Shown: positions 16,599-25,895, counted from the stretch's first letter. The stretch is DNA of 41,593 nucleotides from Mesorhizobium intechi (GCF_002879535.1 NZ_PNOT02000215.1:1-41593), one strand, 5' to 3'. The notes: generated from the letters alone by a model not told the origin. A program made the numbers and translations.

Positions 16599-17876
16599 AT
16601 GAGCGACGGACATTCGACCTACAAGCCCACGACCGGTATCGGCCGCTGGTTCGACACCCGGCTGCCATTGCCGCGGCTGGTGCATAGTTCATTCATCGTC
16701 TATCCCGTCCCACGCAACCTGAACTACGCTTATACGTTCGGCGGCATTCTCACGATCATGCTGGCCTCGCAGATCATAAGCGGTGTCGTGCTGGCGATGC
16801 ATTACGCTCCCGATACGGGACTGGCCTTCAATTCGGTCGAGACAATCACGCGCGATGTGAATTCAGGCTGGCTGCTTCGCTCCCTGCACGCCAACGGTGC
16901 ATCATTCTTCTTCATCGCCGTCTACATCCACATCTGTCGTGGGCTCTATTACGGCTCGTACAAGTCGCCGCGCGAGTTTCTCTGGGTGCTCGGCTGCACC
17001 AATTTGCTGGTGATGATGGCCACAGCCTTCATCGGCTATGTGTTGCCCTGGGGCCAGATGAGTTTTTGGGGCGCCACCGTCATCACCAGCTTCTTCAGTG
17101 CCATTCCAGTGGTTGGCGACTGGATCCAGCACCTGCTGCTCGGTGGTTTCGGCGTCAGCAACCCGACGCTGAACCGCTTCTTTGCGCTTCACTACCTCCT
17201 GCCGTTCTTGCTTGTCGGAGTGGTAACCCTGCACATCTGGGCGCTTCACGTTGTTGGCCAGAACAATCCGACCGGCATCGAGGTGAAGTCGAAAACCGAT
17301 GTCGTCGACTTTACGCCCTACGCTACCGTCAAGGACGCGGTGGGCATCGTGGCGTTCCTGTTTTTCTTTGCCTATTTCGTCTTCTATCTGCCGAACTTTC
17401 TTGGCCATCCGGACAACTACACAGTCGCAAACCCGCTGAAGACCCCCGCGCATATCGTGCCCGAATGGTACTTCCTGCCCTTCTACGCAATCCTGCGCGC
17501 CATCACCTTCAATGTGGGACCGATCGACTCTAAACTCGGCGGCGTGCTCGCCATGTTCAGCTCGATCGCCGTGCTGTTCCTGGTGCCTTGGCTCGACAGT
17601 TCCAAGGTGCGCTCGGCCGTCTACAGGCCATGGTACCGAGTATTCTTCTGGATCTTCGTGGCCAACGCGCTCTTTCTCGGCTGGCTCGGCTCACAGCCCG
17701 CGGAAGGCACCTACGTCACGATGTCCCAGTTGGCCACGTTCTACTATTTCGCTTTCTTCCTGATCGTGATGCCCTTGCTTGGGCTGATCGAGACGCCGAG
17801 GCCATTGCCACGTTCGATAACCGAGGCCGTGCTGGAAAAGAACGCGTCCCGCTCAAAGGCAGATACCCATGACTGA
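16599..17876 (+). CDS. petB: Cytochrome b of a bc1-type (ubiquinol oxidase) complex
   Basis: This 425-residue membrane protein carries the b-type haem subunit that oxidises quinol. Haem ligands are in place: H97 and H198, H111 and H212, the same numbers as in Rhodobacter. The Qo-site motif P288-E-W-Y is intact, as are [17 protein letters not shown] and eight or more membrane segments. GGGAAAGGA precedes the ATG. The gene follows the Rieske gene and overlaps the pirin-like gene by 8 bases. No cytochrome c1 gene follows, unlike the normal petABC order, so this is probably a second, partial bc system rather than the main one. Confidence 0.93.
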   Translation: MSDGHSTYKPTTGIGRWFDTRLPLPRLVHSSFIVYPVPRNLNYAYTFGGILTIMLASQIISGVVLAMHYAPDTGLAFNSVETITRDVNSGWLLRSLHANGASFFFIAVYIHICRGLYYGSYKSPREFLWVLGCTNLLVMMATAFIGYVLPWGQMSFWGATVITSFFSAIPVVGDWIQHLLLGGFGVSNPTLNRFFALHYLLPFLLVGVVTLHIWALHVVGQNNPTGIEVKSKTDVVDFTPYATVKDAVGIVAFLFFFAYFVFYLPNFLGHPDNYTVANPLKTPAHIVPEWYFLPFYAILRAITFNVGPIDSKLGGVLAMFSSIAVLFLVPWLDSSKVRSAVYRPWYRVFFWIFVANALFLGWLGSQPAEGTYVTMSQLATFYYFAFFLIVMPLLGLIETPRPLPRSITEAVLEKNASRSKADTHD

Positions 17877-18651
17877 CCAGCAAAGCAGCATCGCTGGCAT
17901 CGACACCGTCATCCTCCCGATGGCCCTTCGCCGGACAGATGGATTCAAGGTCCGGCGGGTACTGCCATTGCTGAATCGACGCACGGTCGGCCCCTTCATT
18001 CAGTTCTATCATTTTGGTCCCGAAGAGTTCGATGCCGGCCAAGGCTTCGACATGCGGCCACACACCCATGACGGTCTCGCTGCCCTGACCTATCTGGTCG
18101 ATGGAGAGATCATTCTCCGCAACACTCTCGGAAGAATGCAAACCATCCTTCCGGGCGAGGTTAACTGGATGACAACCGGGTCGGAAATGGCCCAACGTCC
18201 GTCGACAGAATTCCGAGCGTCGGGGAGCAATCTTCTCGGCGTCCAGGCGTGTGTCGCCCTGCCCCTCCAACACGAGGACGTCGCCTCCGAATTCGCGCAC
18301 TTTGCCTCGTCTGAAATACCCAGGATCTGCGCCGACGGCGTTGAATTCACCTTGATCGCCGGGACCTCCGATGGGCTGATCTCGCCGGTCAGGGTCTTTT
18401 CGGAGACGATCCTTGCCGAAATTGTGCTCACGGGCAGCGCGCGATATCAGTTGAAACCCGAACACCGCGATCGTGCGATCTATGTGATCGCCGGCGAGGT
18501 CGGGGTTGTGGGCCAGTCGGGCACATTCGGAGAGGGCGCACTGATCGTGTTGACACCCGGCATCGAAATTGTGCTCCAGGCGCCTGCCTTTCACGCAGCG
18601 AGACTGATGCTTTTTGGCGGCGGGCCGCTCGCCGATGCGCCCCACGTTTGA
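17869..18651 (+). CDS. Pirin-like bicupin protein with altered metal site
   Basis: This 260-residue two-cupin protein is of the pirin family. The N-terminal cupin has [19 protein letters not shown] (H65 and H67, two of the four metal ligands) and [10 protein letters not shown]. The usual G-x-x-x-H-S-E that supplies the other His and Glu reads [11 protein letters not shown], so both are replaced (Q109, P111). Pirins can act as iron-dependent redox sensors or quercetinases; this one may not hold iron normally. Its start overlaps the cytochrome b stop (ATGACTGA), which points to translational coupling and a function tied to the electron-transfer pair. Confidence 0.85.
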   Translation: MTDQQSSIAGIDTVILPMALRRTDGFKVRRVLPLLNRRTVGPFIQFYHFGPEEFDAGQGFDMRPHTHDGLAALTYLVDGEIILRNTLGRMQTILPGEVNWMTTGSEMAQRPSTEFRASGSNLLGVQACVALPLQHEDVASEFAHFASSEIPRICADGVEFTLIAGTSDGLISPVRVFSETILAEIVLTGSARYQLKPEHRDRAIYVIAGEVGVVGQSGTFGEGALIVLTPGIEIVLQAPAFHAARLMLFGGGPLADAPHV

Positions 18652-18739
18652 CCCTACCGGCCCAATCGATCCCAGAATCTGGAAATAACTTTGCTCGTGG
18701 CCGCGTCCCGGGACAAGGGGTCGCGAGCTCGCGCGGCCT

Positions 18740-19171
18740 CTATGAACCCAGATTGAGTTCGTTCATCGTGTCCTCATCGAGCAAACCGTCGAACCAAACG
18801 TCAAACATGGTCTGAAGCAGAAACTCGTCGTTACTGGCTTCGGAAAACAATGTCAGCGACGCGTGCAATTTCTTCGAATCATGATCCCCGAATATCGCGC
18901 CAGCACCCCAACCTGACAGCCGTTGCAGGACGCCGATGCATTCTCGATAACGGCCGCCCAATATAGGCGACGAGAGGTAGGCGCGCGCTTCGTCGAGCGA
19001 TGCGATGGCATAGGGATCAGTCGCGGTGTTGCTTCGTCTGGCCCGCAACCTTGGGAAGATGATTTTCAGATAGGGGGTCCACATCATCCCTTGGCGTAGA
19101 ATTCCGAGCGCGTCGTCGTAGACCGGATCCTGAGCCGCGATGAACCTCTGTAAGTCATACTCGTCGTTCAT
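18740..19171 (-). CDS. DUF1810 family protein
   Basis: This 143-residue soluble protein has the DUF1810 pattern: MNDEYDLQRFIAAQDPVYDD at the start, then ALGILRQGMMWTPYLKIIFPRL, AIASLDEARAYLSSPILGGRY and SKKLHASLTLF. The family is about 140 residues, so the ATG at 19171 gives the right length, although the frame is open further upstream. Its ribosome site is weak. Biochemical function is unknown; some members are linked to calpastatin-like or NAD-related roles, which is not evident here. It ends a three-gene minus-strand group, 44 bases after the GNAT gene. Confidence 0.85.
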   Translation of the reverse strand: MNDEYDLQRFIAAQDPVYDDALGILRQGMMWTPYLKIIFPRLRARRSNTATDPYAIASLDEARAYLSSPILGGRYRECIGVLQRLSGWGAGAIFGDHDSKKLHASLTLFSEASNDEFLLQTMFDVWFDGLLDEDTMNELNLGS

Positions 19172-19215
19172 CTTAGCACCGGCCTTTTCCCGAGCATCGA
19201 CAATCGTGCCCGCAA

Positions 19216-19497
19216 CTATCCGTCGACGACATCGGCATACTCTGGATGCTTTTCGACAAACCAGCTCATGAATGGGCATTTCAGGATTGCCTTGCGGCCA
19301 GTTTTGCGCAGCAGATCAAACGTTCCTTGCGCCAGTCGCGAAGCGATGCCTTGCCCGGAAAACTCCGACGGAACTTCAGTGTGGATCAGAACCACCTTCC
19401 CGCTCTCGACCCGGTAATAGGCCGCGGCCATTGTTTCGACGGCGATCGGCAGCTCGAAGCGACACAGCCGAATGTTTTCAAAGACCTCTGCATGCAT
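19216..19497 (-). CDS. Small GNAT-fold N-acetyltransferase (YjdJ type)
   Basis: This 93-residue member of the short GNAT group (COG2388-like) has RFELPI at the N terminus, YYRVESGKVVLIHTEVPSEF in the middle, the acetyl-CoA loop SGQGIASRLAQG near 47-58, and the closing KCPFMSWFVEKHPEYADVV typical of this group. Such proteins acetylate unknown targets. It sits between the soluble histidine kinase (53 bases upstream) and the DUF1810 gene and is probably co-transcribed with both. Confidence 0.85.
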   Translation of the reverse strand: MHAEVFENIRLCRFELPIAVETMAAAYYRVESGKVVLIHTEVPSEFSGQGIASRLAQGTFDLLRKTGRKAILKCPFMSWFVEKHPEYADVVDG

Positions 19498-19550
19498 CTT
19501 CTGGTACTCGCGATTGTGCGCCAGGCTCGCCCACCTGAGGTGTCGTTTGG

Positions 19551-20285
19551 CTATCGCATTGCCGGCAATCGCAGCGTCACGGCTGTGCCAGCCCCCAGCG
19601 TGCTCTGCACAATGACGCTTCCGCCGGCCTCCTCGGCAAAGCTCTTCACCATCGGCAAGCCGACGCCGCCGAGGCCTTCGCCTTTCGTGGTGAAAAACGG
19701 ATCAAATGCGCGGCCCATGGTCTCGCGGCTCATCCCAATTCCATTGTCCTCGACACGAATATGGACCTGACCGTCTGCCGACCGTTCCGGGACAAGGGCG
19801 ACGTCAACCGAGATCAGGCCGCCGTCAGGCATGGCGTCGCGCGCATTGAACAGAAGGTTCAAAACCGCATTTTGCAATCCGGTCCGATCGCACCTTATCA
19901 AAGGCAAATTGGACTCAAGCCTGACCTTAAGACGAATACTGGCATCCCAAGCGCCGCGAATGAGGGTCTCGATCTCCGCGAGGCACTCGCCCACGTTCGC
20001 CTGCTGGATGTCCGAGCAAATCCCCCCAGCTGCGCCGATGGTCTGCCTGACCAGGCCGCCTGCTCGCTCCAGGGCCGTCTTGGCGCCTGCAATTACGGGC
20101 CCAAGAGCGGGAGCGGCTGAGACGGTGGGGTCACGGGCCAAATGATTCAAGGCCGACGAGGCGACCTGGATGAGATTGCCCAGGTCGTGAACGATACCGG
20201 CGGCGGATATCTGTCCGGGACGTTCATCCGATGGAGGGGCTGCCATACTGCCGAAGACATCCTCTTTCGATTCCAGGCGTGACAT
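19551..20285 (-). CDS. Soluble sensor histidine kinase, orphan
   Basis: This 244-residue cytoplasmic kinase consists almost only of a kinase core. H33 in GIVHDLGNLIQV is the probable phosphorylated His. The N box NLLFNARDAMPDG is at 143-155, G1 VEDNGIGM at 178-185, F box AFDPFFTTK at 193-201 and G2 GEGLGGVGLPMV at 202-213. There is no membrane segment or sensor domain, so it must be fed by a partner or sense the cytosol. ATG 20285 was chosen because GGGG lies 8 bases upstream; ATG 20291 is too close to it. No response regulator is adjacent. Confidence 0.88.
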   Translation of the reverse strand: MSRLESKEDVFGSMAAPPSDERPGQISAAGIVHDLGNLIQVASSALNHLARDPTVSAAPALGPVIAGAKTALERAGGLVRQTIGAAGGICSDIQQANVGECLAEIETLIRGAWDASIRLKVRLESNLPLIRCDRTGLQNAVLNLLFNARDAMPDGGLISVDVALVPERSADGQVHIRVEDNGIGMSRETMGRAFDPFFTTKGEGLGGVGLPMVKSFAEEAGGSVIVQSTLGAGTAVTLRLPAMR

Positions 20286-20672
20286 TTCCATTTCCCCGCT
20301 CGCTGTCGGCATTGCGGGAGAGAGTGCGCCGAACCGACCCGCCAAGCCTATTGTGCGAAGGGGTCTGGCATATGATGCCAAAGTGCAGGATCGGTTGGCT
20401 TGACGACCATGATGGCAGCGACTGGGCTGTGCTGTCGCATTGTGGGTCAAGCTGCCGGATGGAGCCCTGGCGGTGGGCTCCGGTCCCCAGGCAAGGGTGG
20501 ACGCGCAGGCACCCAAAACCTCTTGAAATGGTCAGCATCCCCTGGCTTTCGGCCTGCGCGGCACAATGCCCTCGTATGGGTCATCCCGGCTACCAGTCTG
20601 ATCGTATCGCAGATGCCAGGCCCGTATCTTCCCGGGGTGAATGCCATCACAGATCAACACGGAGTCACCAAG
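20286..20672. other. Divergent control region between kinase and DUF680 genes
   Basis: These 387 bases lie between two divergently oriented genes and hold no recognisable gene. A dyad GGCAT-ATG-ATGCC (20367-20379) lies about 82 bases before the kinase start. The ribosome site GGAG (20661-20664) belongs to the plus-strand gene. Open frames crossing the region show no known domains. Confidence 0.45.
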
Positions 20673-20900
20673 ATGAAAATGATCCTTGTTACCGCCGCTC
20701 TCCTCGCTTCAGTGGGCGGTGCCTTGGCCGGAAGCGACCACTATGGATCCAGCGCCGATCCGCGGGTGCCGGCTCCCGCTTCGGATACGATGCATACCGG
20801 ATCGACCAGCAAGGCAGACAACCATGACAGCGCGCCGAATACCGTGCGCAAGCCGATTGTTCCCGACTGGGAATCCGGCCAGGGCATCTGGGGTCACTGA
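20673..20900 (+). CDS. Small secreted DUF680-type protein
   Basis: This 75-residue protein begins with a clear Sec signal (MKMILVTAALLASVGGALA), followed by GSDHYGSSADPR. A low-complexity Ser/Thr/Asp/His middle leads to a WESGQGIWGH tail. The G-S-D-H-Y-G start of the mature part and the GIWGH end match the DUF680 family, which is found mainly in Mesorhizobium and has no known function. GGAG lies 8 bases before the ATG. It stands alone and should be periplasmic. It is the best taxonomic marker in the window. Confidence 0.8.
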   Translation: MKMILVTAALLASVGGALAGSDHYGSSADPRVPAPASDTMHTGSTSKADNHDSAPNTVRKPIVPDWESGQGIWGH

Positions 20901-21092
20901 TCTCGACGGCCGAAATATCGAGGGCCGGGGCGAAAGGCTCCGGTCCTTGCGACGTCTCAACCGGCGAGGCTCGCCTCCAATCCTGTCTACAACCGCGACG
21001 GACGGCCGGTCAAAACGCCGGCGTGTTCGCATGCCGCGTCCACGTTGTGGTGCCGGCGTCTATGTGACCGCCTCGCAAGCTGGATTTCACGC

Positions 21093-22283
21093 ATGGCTGA
21101 CCAAGCGAGTGACAGGTCGCATGCCGAGATTCCCGCCGTGGCAGCTGAGCTCAGCAGCCTGCGCGACCAACTGGCAACGATCAAGTGTGGGCTGGCGGCA
21201 TCGCCGGTCCGCAACTGGCTGGCCTGGACGTCGGTCGGCATTGTCGGCGTGATCATCGCCACATCGGTCGGACAGGTGCTGCTTAACCGTTGGAACCAGC
21301 CTTTCTATGATGCGCTGGCCCGGCGCGACATGGCGGCGTTCCTGCATCAGCTTATGGTCTTTGCGATGATTGCCGGCGGGCTGCTGGTGCTCAGCATCAG
21401 CCAGACCTGGCTCAACCAGATGACCCGGCTGAAGCTGCGCGAGGCGCTGACGCTCGACCTGATCGACCAGTGGATGCGGCCGGCGCGCGCCTTCCGGCTG
21501 GCCAATGCCGGCGCCATCGGCATCAATCCCGATCAGCGCATACAGCAGGATGCCGCTCACTTGTCGGACCTGACGACGGATCTCGGCGTCGGCTTGCTGC
21601 AGTCGTTCATCCTGCTCGCCTCGTTTGTCGGCGTGTTGTGGGAACTGTCTTCCGGCTTCGTGTTCCACATCGGTAGCTGGTCGCTGGCGATCCCAGGCTA
21701 CATGGTCTGGGCCGCATTCCTTTATGCGGGCATCGCATCGTGGCTGAGCTGGGTGGTAGGGCGTCCGCTCATAAAGCTCGACGGCGATCGCTACGCCCGC
21801 GACGCGGAACTGCGTTCTTCGATCGTGCGCGTCAACGAGAACGTCGATGCCATTGCGCTAGGTCATGGTGAAGCCGACGCCAGGCGGCGGCTGGAGCTCG
21901 CCCTCGGCACCGTGCTGGACGCAACGCGGCGCATCTATGTGGCCCAGCTCAACCTGTCCTGGGTCACCGAAACCTATGGCTGGATCACCGTCGTGGCGCC
22001 GATCCTGGTTGCCTCGCCAGTTTATTTTTCAGGCGATGTCAGCTTTGGCGGAATGATGATGGCGGTGGGCGCCTTCAACCAGGTGCATTCGTCGCTGCGC
22101 TGGTTCATCAACAATATCGGCAGCATCGCCGACTGGCGCGCCACGCTGACGCGCGTCGCCGATTTTCGCATTGCTCTGAACAAAACCGATATGCCGCATG
22201 ACAAGGAAATGCGCATCGAGTCCGGCGACGATGCCGATGACGGCCTGGCCTTCGACAAACGCGAGGCCAGCTATCACGAATAG
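21093..22283 (+). CDS. ABC exporter membrane domain (YddA type) lacking its ATPase
   Basis: This 396-residue protein matches the membrane part of YddA-type ABC exporters (ABC_membrane_2). It has an N-terminal cytosolic lead, LNRWNQPFYDALARRDMAAF near 75-95, NQMTRLKLREALT, GINPDQRIQQDAAHLSDLTT, GRPLIKLDGDRYARDAELR and AVGAFNQVHSSLRWFINN. Full-length relatives continue for about 170 residues with an ATPase domain. Here the frame stops (TAG 22281) right at the linker, after AFDKREASYHE, and no Walker A or B is found in any frame downstream. It is a truncated gene or a half-transporter that needs another ATPase. It is not BacA/SbmA, whose sequence differs. ATG 21093 has only a weak ribosome site. 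Confidence 0.8.
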   Translation: MADQASDRSHAEIPAVAAELSSLRDQLATIKCGLAASPVRNWLAWTSVGIVGVIIATSVGQVLLNRWNQPFYDALARRDMAAFLHQLMVFAMIAGGLLVLSISQTWLNQMTRLKLREALTLDLIDQWMRPARAFRLANAGAIGINPDQRIQQDAAHLSDLTTDLGVGLLQSFILLASFVGVLWELSSGFVFHIGSWSLAIPGYMVWAAFLYAGIASWLSWVVGRPLIKLDGDRYARDAELRSSIVRVNENVDAIALGHGEADARRRLELALGTVLDATRRIYVAQLNLSWVTETYGWITVVAPILVASPVYFSGDVSFGGMMMAVGAFNQVHSSLRWFINNIGSIADWRATLTRVADFRIALNKTDMPHDKEMRIESGDDADDGLAFDKREASYHE

Positions 22284-22518
22284 AATGGGCCGCGGCGTCT
22301 TCGGCTACCTGAAAGCCAGGGGCCGGAGGTTGTTGGTCGTATTCCGCAATCGCGCCGTAACCCAAGCGCTTCGGTATGTCCCACCATCACCGTGCCCGAA
22401 CCGTCCTAGACCTTAGCATCGCGGGATCGGTGCCTGTGTAGAATTGGCCGGTGCGCCGGACAGGCCCACTCTCCTTGCACCGGCCACTCCCGTGGCGCGG
22501 CTGACATAGGAGATGAAG

Positions 22519-22875
22519 ATGAGAAGTGAAGTACCGAGCAAGGGATTGGAGTGGACCAACCTGATACTCGGCGCAGGCTTGGCCTTCGCCGCTATCACAT
22601 TCGCCGGGCTGCCTGCCGCGGCCTGGAACGCCGGGGTCGTCGGCACGCTGATCGTGTGCGGTTCCGCCGTGGCCCTCTATCGCTACGGGGATTGGGCGGA
22701 ATGGTCCAACCTCATTTTAGGATGCTGGGCGGTGGCGGCTCCGTTTGCGCTCGGCTTCGGGTCGGCGCAGGGGCCGATGTGGACGCATGTCTTGATCGGG
22801 CTTTGCGTGGCGACATTCGCTACCTTGCAGCTTTTGGCAAGTCGCCGAGCGCAGGCTCATTCGAGCACCAACTGA
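22519..22875 (+). CDS. SPW-repeat membrane protein
   Basis: This 118-residue inner-membrane protein has two copies of the SPW pattern: GLEWTNLILGAGLAFA near residue 9 and AEWSNLILGCWAVAAPFALGF near 60. Each is followed by a second hydrophobic segment, giving four membrane helices. ATG 22519 is preferred because AGGAG (22508-22512) is 6 bases upstream, whereas ATG 22513 directly abuts it. Function in the family is unknown. It is monocistronic, downstream of the truncated exporter. Confidence 0.85.
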   Translation: MRSEVPSKGLEWTNLILGAGLAFAAITFAGLPAAAWNAGVVGTLIVCGSAVALYRYGDWAEWSNLILGCWAVAAPFALGFGSAQGPMWTHVLIGLCVATFATLQLLASRRAQAHSSTN

Positions 22876-23272
22876 CATCGACTACCGGAGGTCGTCGCGG
22901 CGCAGCATGTTATCGGCTTGCTTCCCGTCGCGACGCCTCCAATGGCGCCGACGCCACTCCGCTGCAGTCCTCTAGCAGAGCGTACGCGTTCGAACCGCAA
23001 CGAAGGCAGCCTATACCCAAGTCTAGGGTGCCTAAACAAATCACTAGGCCCTGGTCGCCCATTGTCGTGTTGCGCCGCCCTCAATCCTTCCTTTACGTCA
23101 GGCATCGAGGGAAGATGCATATCCGGGTCTATCCTGCGACCATCCGGGGTGCCCAAGACGAGTTTCTCAAGGCAGTGCATGTGCGGTTCAGTTGACGTGC
23201 GATGGACGGGCGGCTGATAATGGTCAACCCGAACACGGTCAATTCGTGTCCAGATCGCCCCGAAAGAGGATT
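22876..23272. other. Gap upstream of FixJ-type regulator gene; tandem dyads
   Basis: These 397 bases carry no recognisable gene. Their notable content is the pair of CCTA-N10-TAGG dyads at 23010-23048, described separately. The remainder has open frames without known domains. Confidence 0.5.
23010..23048 (+). promoter_or_regulatory. Tandem CCTA-N10-TAGG dyads
   Basis: Two 18-bp elements, CCTATACCCAAGTCTAGG (23010-23027) and CCTAAACAAATCACTAGG (23031-23048), share the same arms and spacing and lie 21 bp apart, two turns of the helix. They stand 225-263 bases before the regulator ATG at 23273. The form fits a pair of dimer sites for a LuxR/FixJ-type DNA-binding domain. A third copy of CCTA-N10-TAGG is at 31369-31386. 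Confidence 0.55.
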
Positions 23273-23983
23273 ATGGGCGTGGCAAATTCGGAAACTGCAG
23301 ACAGCCCCATGGCAATTCTGGTCGACGATGATGCGGAGGTCCGCGACTCGTTACAGGAGCTGCTCAGATCGGTTGGGATCGAGTCAATGTCGTTTTCCTC
23401 AGCCCAGGACGTGCTCAGCGCGAAGCTTCCAAGCCGCCCGGGTTGTATCGTTCTCGATGTGCGAATGCCGGGTCTGAGCGGGATTGATCTCCAGCAGCTC
23501 CTTGCAGCCAAAGACATACAGACGCCCATCATCTTCCTGACGGGTCATGGCGACATCGCCATGAGCGTCGAAGCCATGAAGGCCGGCGCGCTCGATTTCC
23601 TCACGAAACCGGTGCGCGACCAAGCGTTCCTGGACGCCGTGTCGACGGCCATTGCGACCGACATCGCCAGAAGAGCGGCCTTAGCCGTGGCCCAGAAGAA
23701 CTCGGCCCTTTACGAGTCGCTCACGCCGCGCGAGCGGGAAGTTCTGAGTTTTGTGGTCTCTGGCGCGATGAACAAGGAGATCGCATTCGGTCTTGGTATC
23801 AGCGAAATCACCGTGAAGCTCCATCGGAGCAACATGATGAAGAAGATGAACGCGCGGTCCGTCTCTCATCTGTTCAACGTCTGCCAATCGCTTCCAGCCG
23901 ATATCCAGTGCCGGTTGAGGATAGCTTCCGCCGCTGGGAAACCTATCGCGCGACCGGGAGCAAGAGGGCATTTTGCCAACTGA
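23273..23983 (+). CDS. FixJ-family response regulator
   Basis: This 236-residue regulator has a receiver domain (about 12-130) with acidic pocket D18-D-D20, phospho-acceptor D62 (VLDVRMPG), T90 and K112. A LuxR-type helix-turn-helix (about 145-205) contains LTPREREVLSFVVSGAMNKE and ISEITVKLHRSNMMKKM. AGAGGA precedes the ATG closely; an in-frame GTG at 23279 has better spacing and is possible. The PAS kinase gene follows 56 bases later and is the likely phospho-donor. It is a paralogue of the regulators at 32254 and 33325. Confidence 0.92.
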   Translation: MGVANSETADSPMAILVDDDAEVRDSLQELLRSVGIESMSFSSAQDVLSAKLPSRPGCIVLDVRMPGLSGIDLQQLLAAKDIQTPIIFLTGHGDIAMSVEAMKAGALDFLTKPVRDQAFLDAVSTAIATDIARRAALAVAQKNSALYESLTPREREVLSFVVSGAMNKEIAFGLGISEITVKLHRSNMMKKMNARSVSHLFNVCQSLPADIQCRLRIASAAGKPIARPGARGHFAN

Positions 23984-24039
23984 GTGAACGGGGCCGCGAC
24001 GATAGGTTGGCCGCGGAAGCGGCATCCAGAGGGTCTCAG

Positions 24040-25890
24040 ATGGAACTAACCTCATCGCGGCAACGTCGCGCCGTGGCTGCGGGAATAAGTGTTGCGTGCC
24101 TCTTGGTTACGCTGTTGACCCGCGACCCATCTGGCCTGCTGGTCGTGGTTGCAATCGTGTGCATCTGCCTGGACTGGAGGGCCGGATTGGTGGCCGTGGC
24201 AGCCACAAGCTTGATGTCGGCGGCTATGTTGCTGTCCCCGCTGGACGTGACGGCGAGCAGTTCGGCTCGGTTCGCCGCGTACGTATTCGGGGCTCTTGCG
24301 GTATGGCTCGTGGTAAAGATCTTCAGGACCACCAGCTTTTACGACCGGGTTTACCAGGGCGCTGGAGCAGGTACCGCCCACACCCCCGGCCTCGGCTGGT
24401 CCGCCTATCCCGACGGACGCCTTCGGTTCCTCAATCGGGCAGCCCTCGAGTACGTTGGCATTACAGCCGAAGAAATGCGCGAGGTCATGGATGCCGACGA
24501 CTTTTCCTGGTGGCGGAGATTTGTCCATCCCGACGATGCAGAGACGAGCATGACGCAGTGGCGCCACAGCCTGAAGACGGGCGAGCCGATGATCGCTGAA
24601 AAGCGTTTGCGCAGGCTCGATGGCTCCTATCGATGGTTTCGCGATACCGGTGTTGCCTCTCGCGATGAGCGAGGTCGAATCGTCGGGTGGTATGGCCATA
24701 CCGAGGACATAGACGACCGACGCAAAGCCGAAGCCGCTTTACGGAAGAGCGAGAGGGAGCTCAGGCTGCTGGTCGATACGGTTCCCACCATGATATGGCT
24801 GATGACGCCGGCGGGATTACCCTACTATTTCAACAAACGGTTCGTCGACTGGGCGGGGATCGACCCCGCCCAGGAAGAACCGCGAGGCACACGGCGATTC
24901 GCCTCGCATGTGGAGTTGTTCCATCCCGACGACAAGGCGGGCGTCAAGGCCGTCTTCCAGAAGTCATTTGCTCGCGGAGAGCCGCTGCAGCACAAAGGCC
25001 GGCTGTGCCGCAAGGACGGCGAATATCGCTGGATCGATTCGCGCTTCGAACCGCTGCGCGACGAAGACGGCACGATCCTGCGTTGGTACGGTGTCAACTT
25101 CGATATTGACGACGAGGTCCGCGCCCAGGAATCCCTGCGCCTGGCAGACGAGCGCCTCGCGCGCGCCCTGCGCGCCGCCAGTCTGTCCGAGCTGTCGGTG
25201 TCCATTGCGCACGAACTCAACCAGCCGCTCCAGGCTGTCGTGGCCAACGCCGGCGCATTCCAGAGATGGCTCAACGCCGACCCGCCCAACTTCAATCATG
25301 CCAGCCGGGTCGCCCAGAAGATCATCAGAAACGCCGACGCGGCAGCGCAGGTGATCAGCCGCATCCGGACCCTGTTCAGCAAGGCCGAAAGCGAACCGCA
25401 GGCGGTCGATCTGAATGCGGTGATCGGCGAGGTGTGTGACCTTCTGGGTGACAGGCTGGCCTCGGCCAACGTCGAGCTTGACCTCCACCTCGATCCTGAT
25501 CTTCCAGCGACAGTCGCCGATCACGTGCAGATGGAGCAGGTCGTCCTGAACCTCGTCCGCAACGGCATCGAAGCGATGCAGGACGTCGACATCGACGTGC
25601 GAAGCTTGCGCATCGTGTCTCGGCATCGGAATGACGGAACTGTCGAGGTCGAAGTGCGAGATCGCGGCAATGGGCTTAGCAATCCCGACCGGATCTTCGA
25701 CGCGTTCTACACGACCAAGCCGGATGGAATGGGAATGGGCCTGGCGATCTGCCGCTCGATCGTCGAGGCTCACCGCGGACGCATTTGGGCGGAAAATGTC
25801 GAGACAGGAGGAGCATCCATAGCCTTCAGCCTCCCTGTCCGCACCGGCGACTCCACCAAGACACTGCCGCGACAGCAAGCGTCCGAGTGA
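24040..25890 (+). CDS. PAS-domain sensor histidine kinase
   Basis: This 616-residue kinase has three or four N-terminal membrane segments (about 12-95) with almost no periplasmic part. Two PAS_3-type domains follow (about 115-230 and 240-362), each ending in the R-W-Y-G/D-I-D-D pattern. The kinase core has H391 in SIAHELNQPLQAVV, N box LNLVRNGIEAM, RDRGNGL and GMGMGLAICRSIVEAH. The core is closely similar to that of the giant kinase at 34241. ATG 24040, with AGAGGG before it, is preferred over a GTG at 23908 that overlaps the regulator. It is the likely partner of the 23273 regulator. Its stop is 5 bases from the oppositely oriented permease gene. Confidence 0.9.
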   Translation: MELTSSRQRRAVAAGISVACLLVTLLTRDPSGLLVVVAIVCICLDWRAGLVAVAATSLMSAAMLLSPLDVTASSSARFAAYVFGALAVWLVVKIFRTTSFYDRVYQGAGAGTAHTPGLGWSAYPDGRLRFLNRAALEYVGITAEEMREVMDADDFSWWRRFVHPDDAETSMTQWRHSLKTGEPMIAEKRLRRLDGSYRWFRDTGVASRDERGRIVGWYGHTEDIDDRRKAEAALRKSERELRLLVDTVPTMIWLMTPAGLPYYFNKRFVDWAGIDPAQEEPRGTRRFASHVELFHPDDKAGVKAVFQKSFARGEPLQHKGRLCRKDGEYRWIDSRFEPLRDEDGTILRWYGVNFDIDDEVRAQESLRLADERLARALRAASLSELSVSIAHELNQPLQAVVANAGAFQRWLNADPPNFNHASRVAQKIIRNADAAAQVISRIRTLFSKAESEPQAVDLNAVIGEVCDLLGDRLASANVELDLHLDPDLPATVADHVQMEQVVLNLVRNGIEAMQDVDIDVRSLRIVSRHRNDGTVEVEVRDRGNGLSNPDRIFDAFYTTKPDGMGMGLAICRSIVEAHRGRIWAENVETGGASIAFSLPVRTGDSTKTLPRQQASE

Positions 25891-25895
25891 ACTCG

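Noticed and set aside
20367..20379. GGCAT-ATG-ATGCC dyad before the orphan kinase gene
   Set aside because: Single occurrence with short arms; not enough to call an operator.
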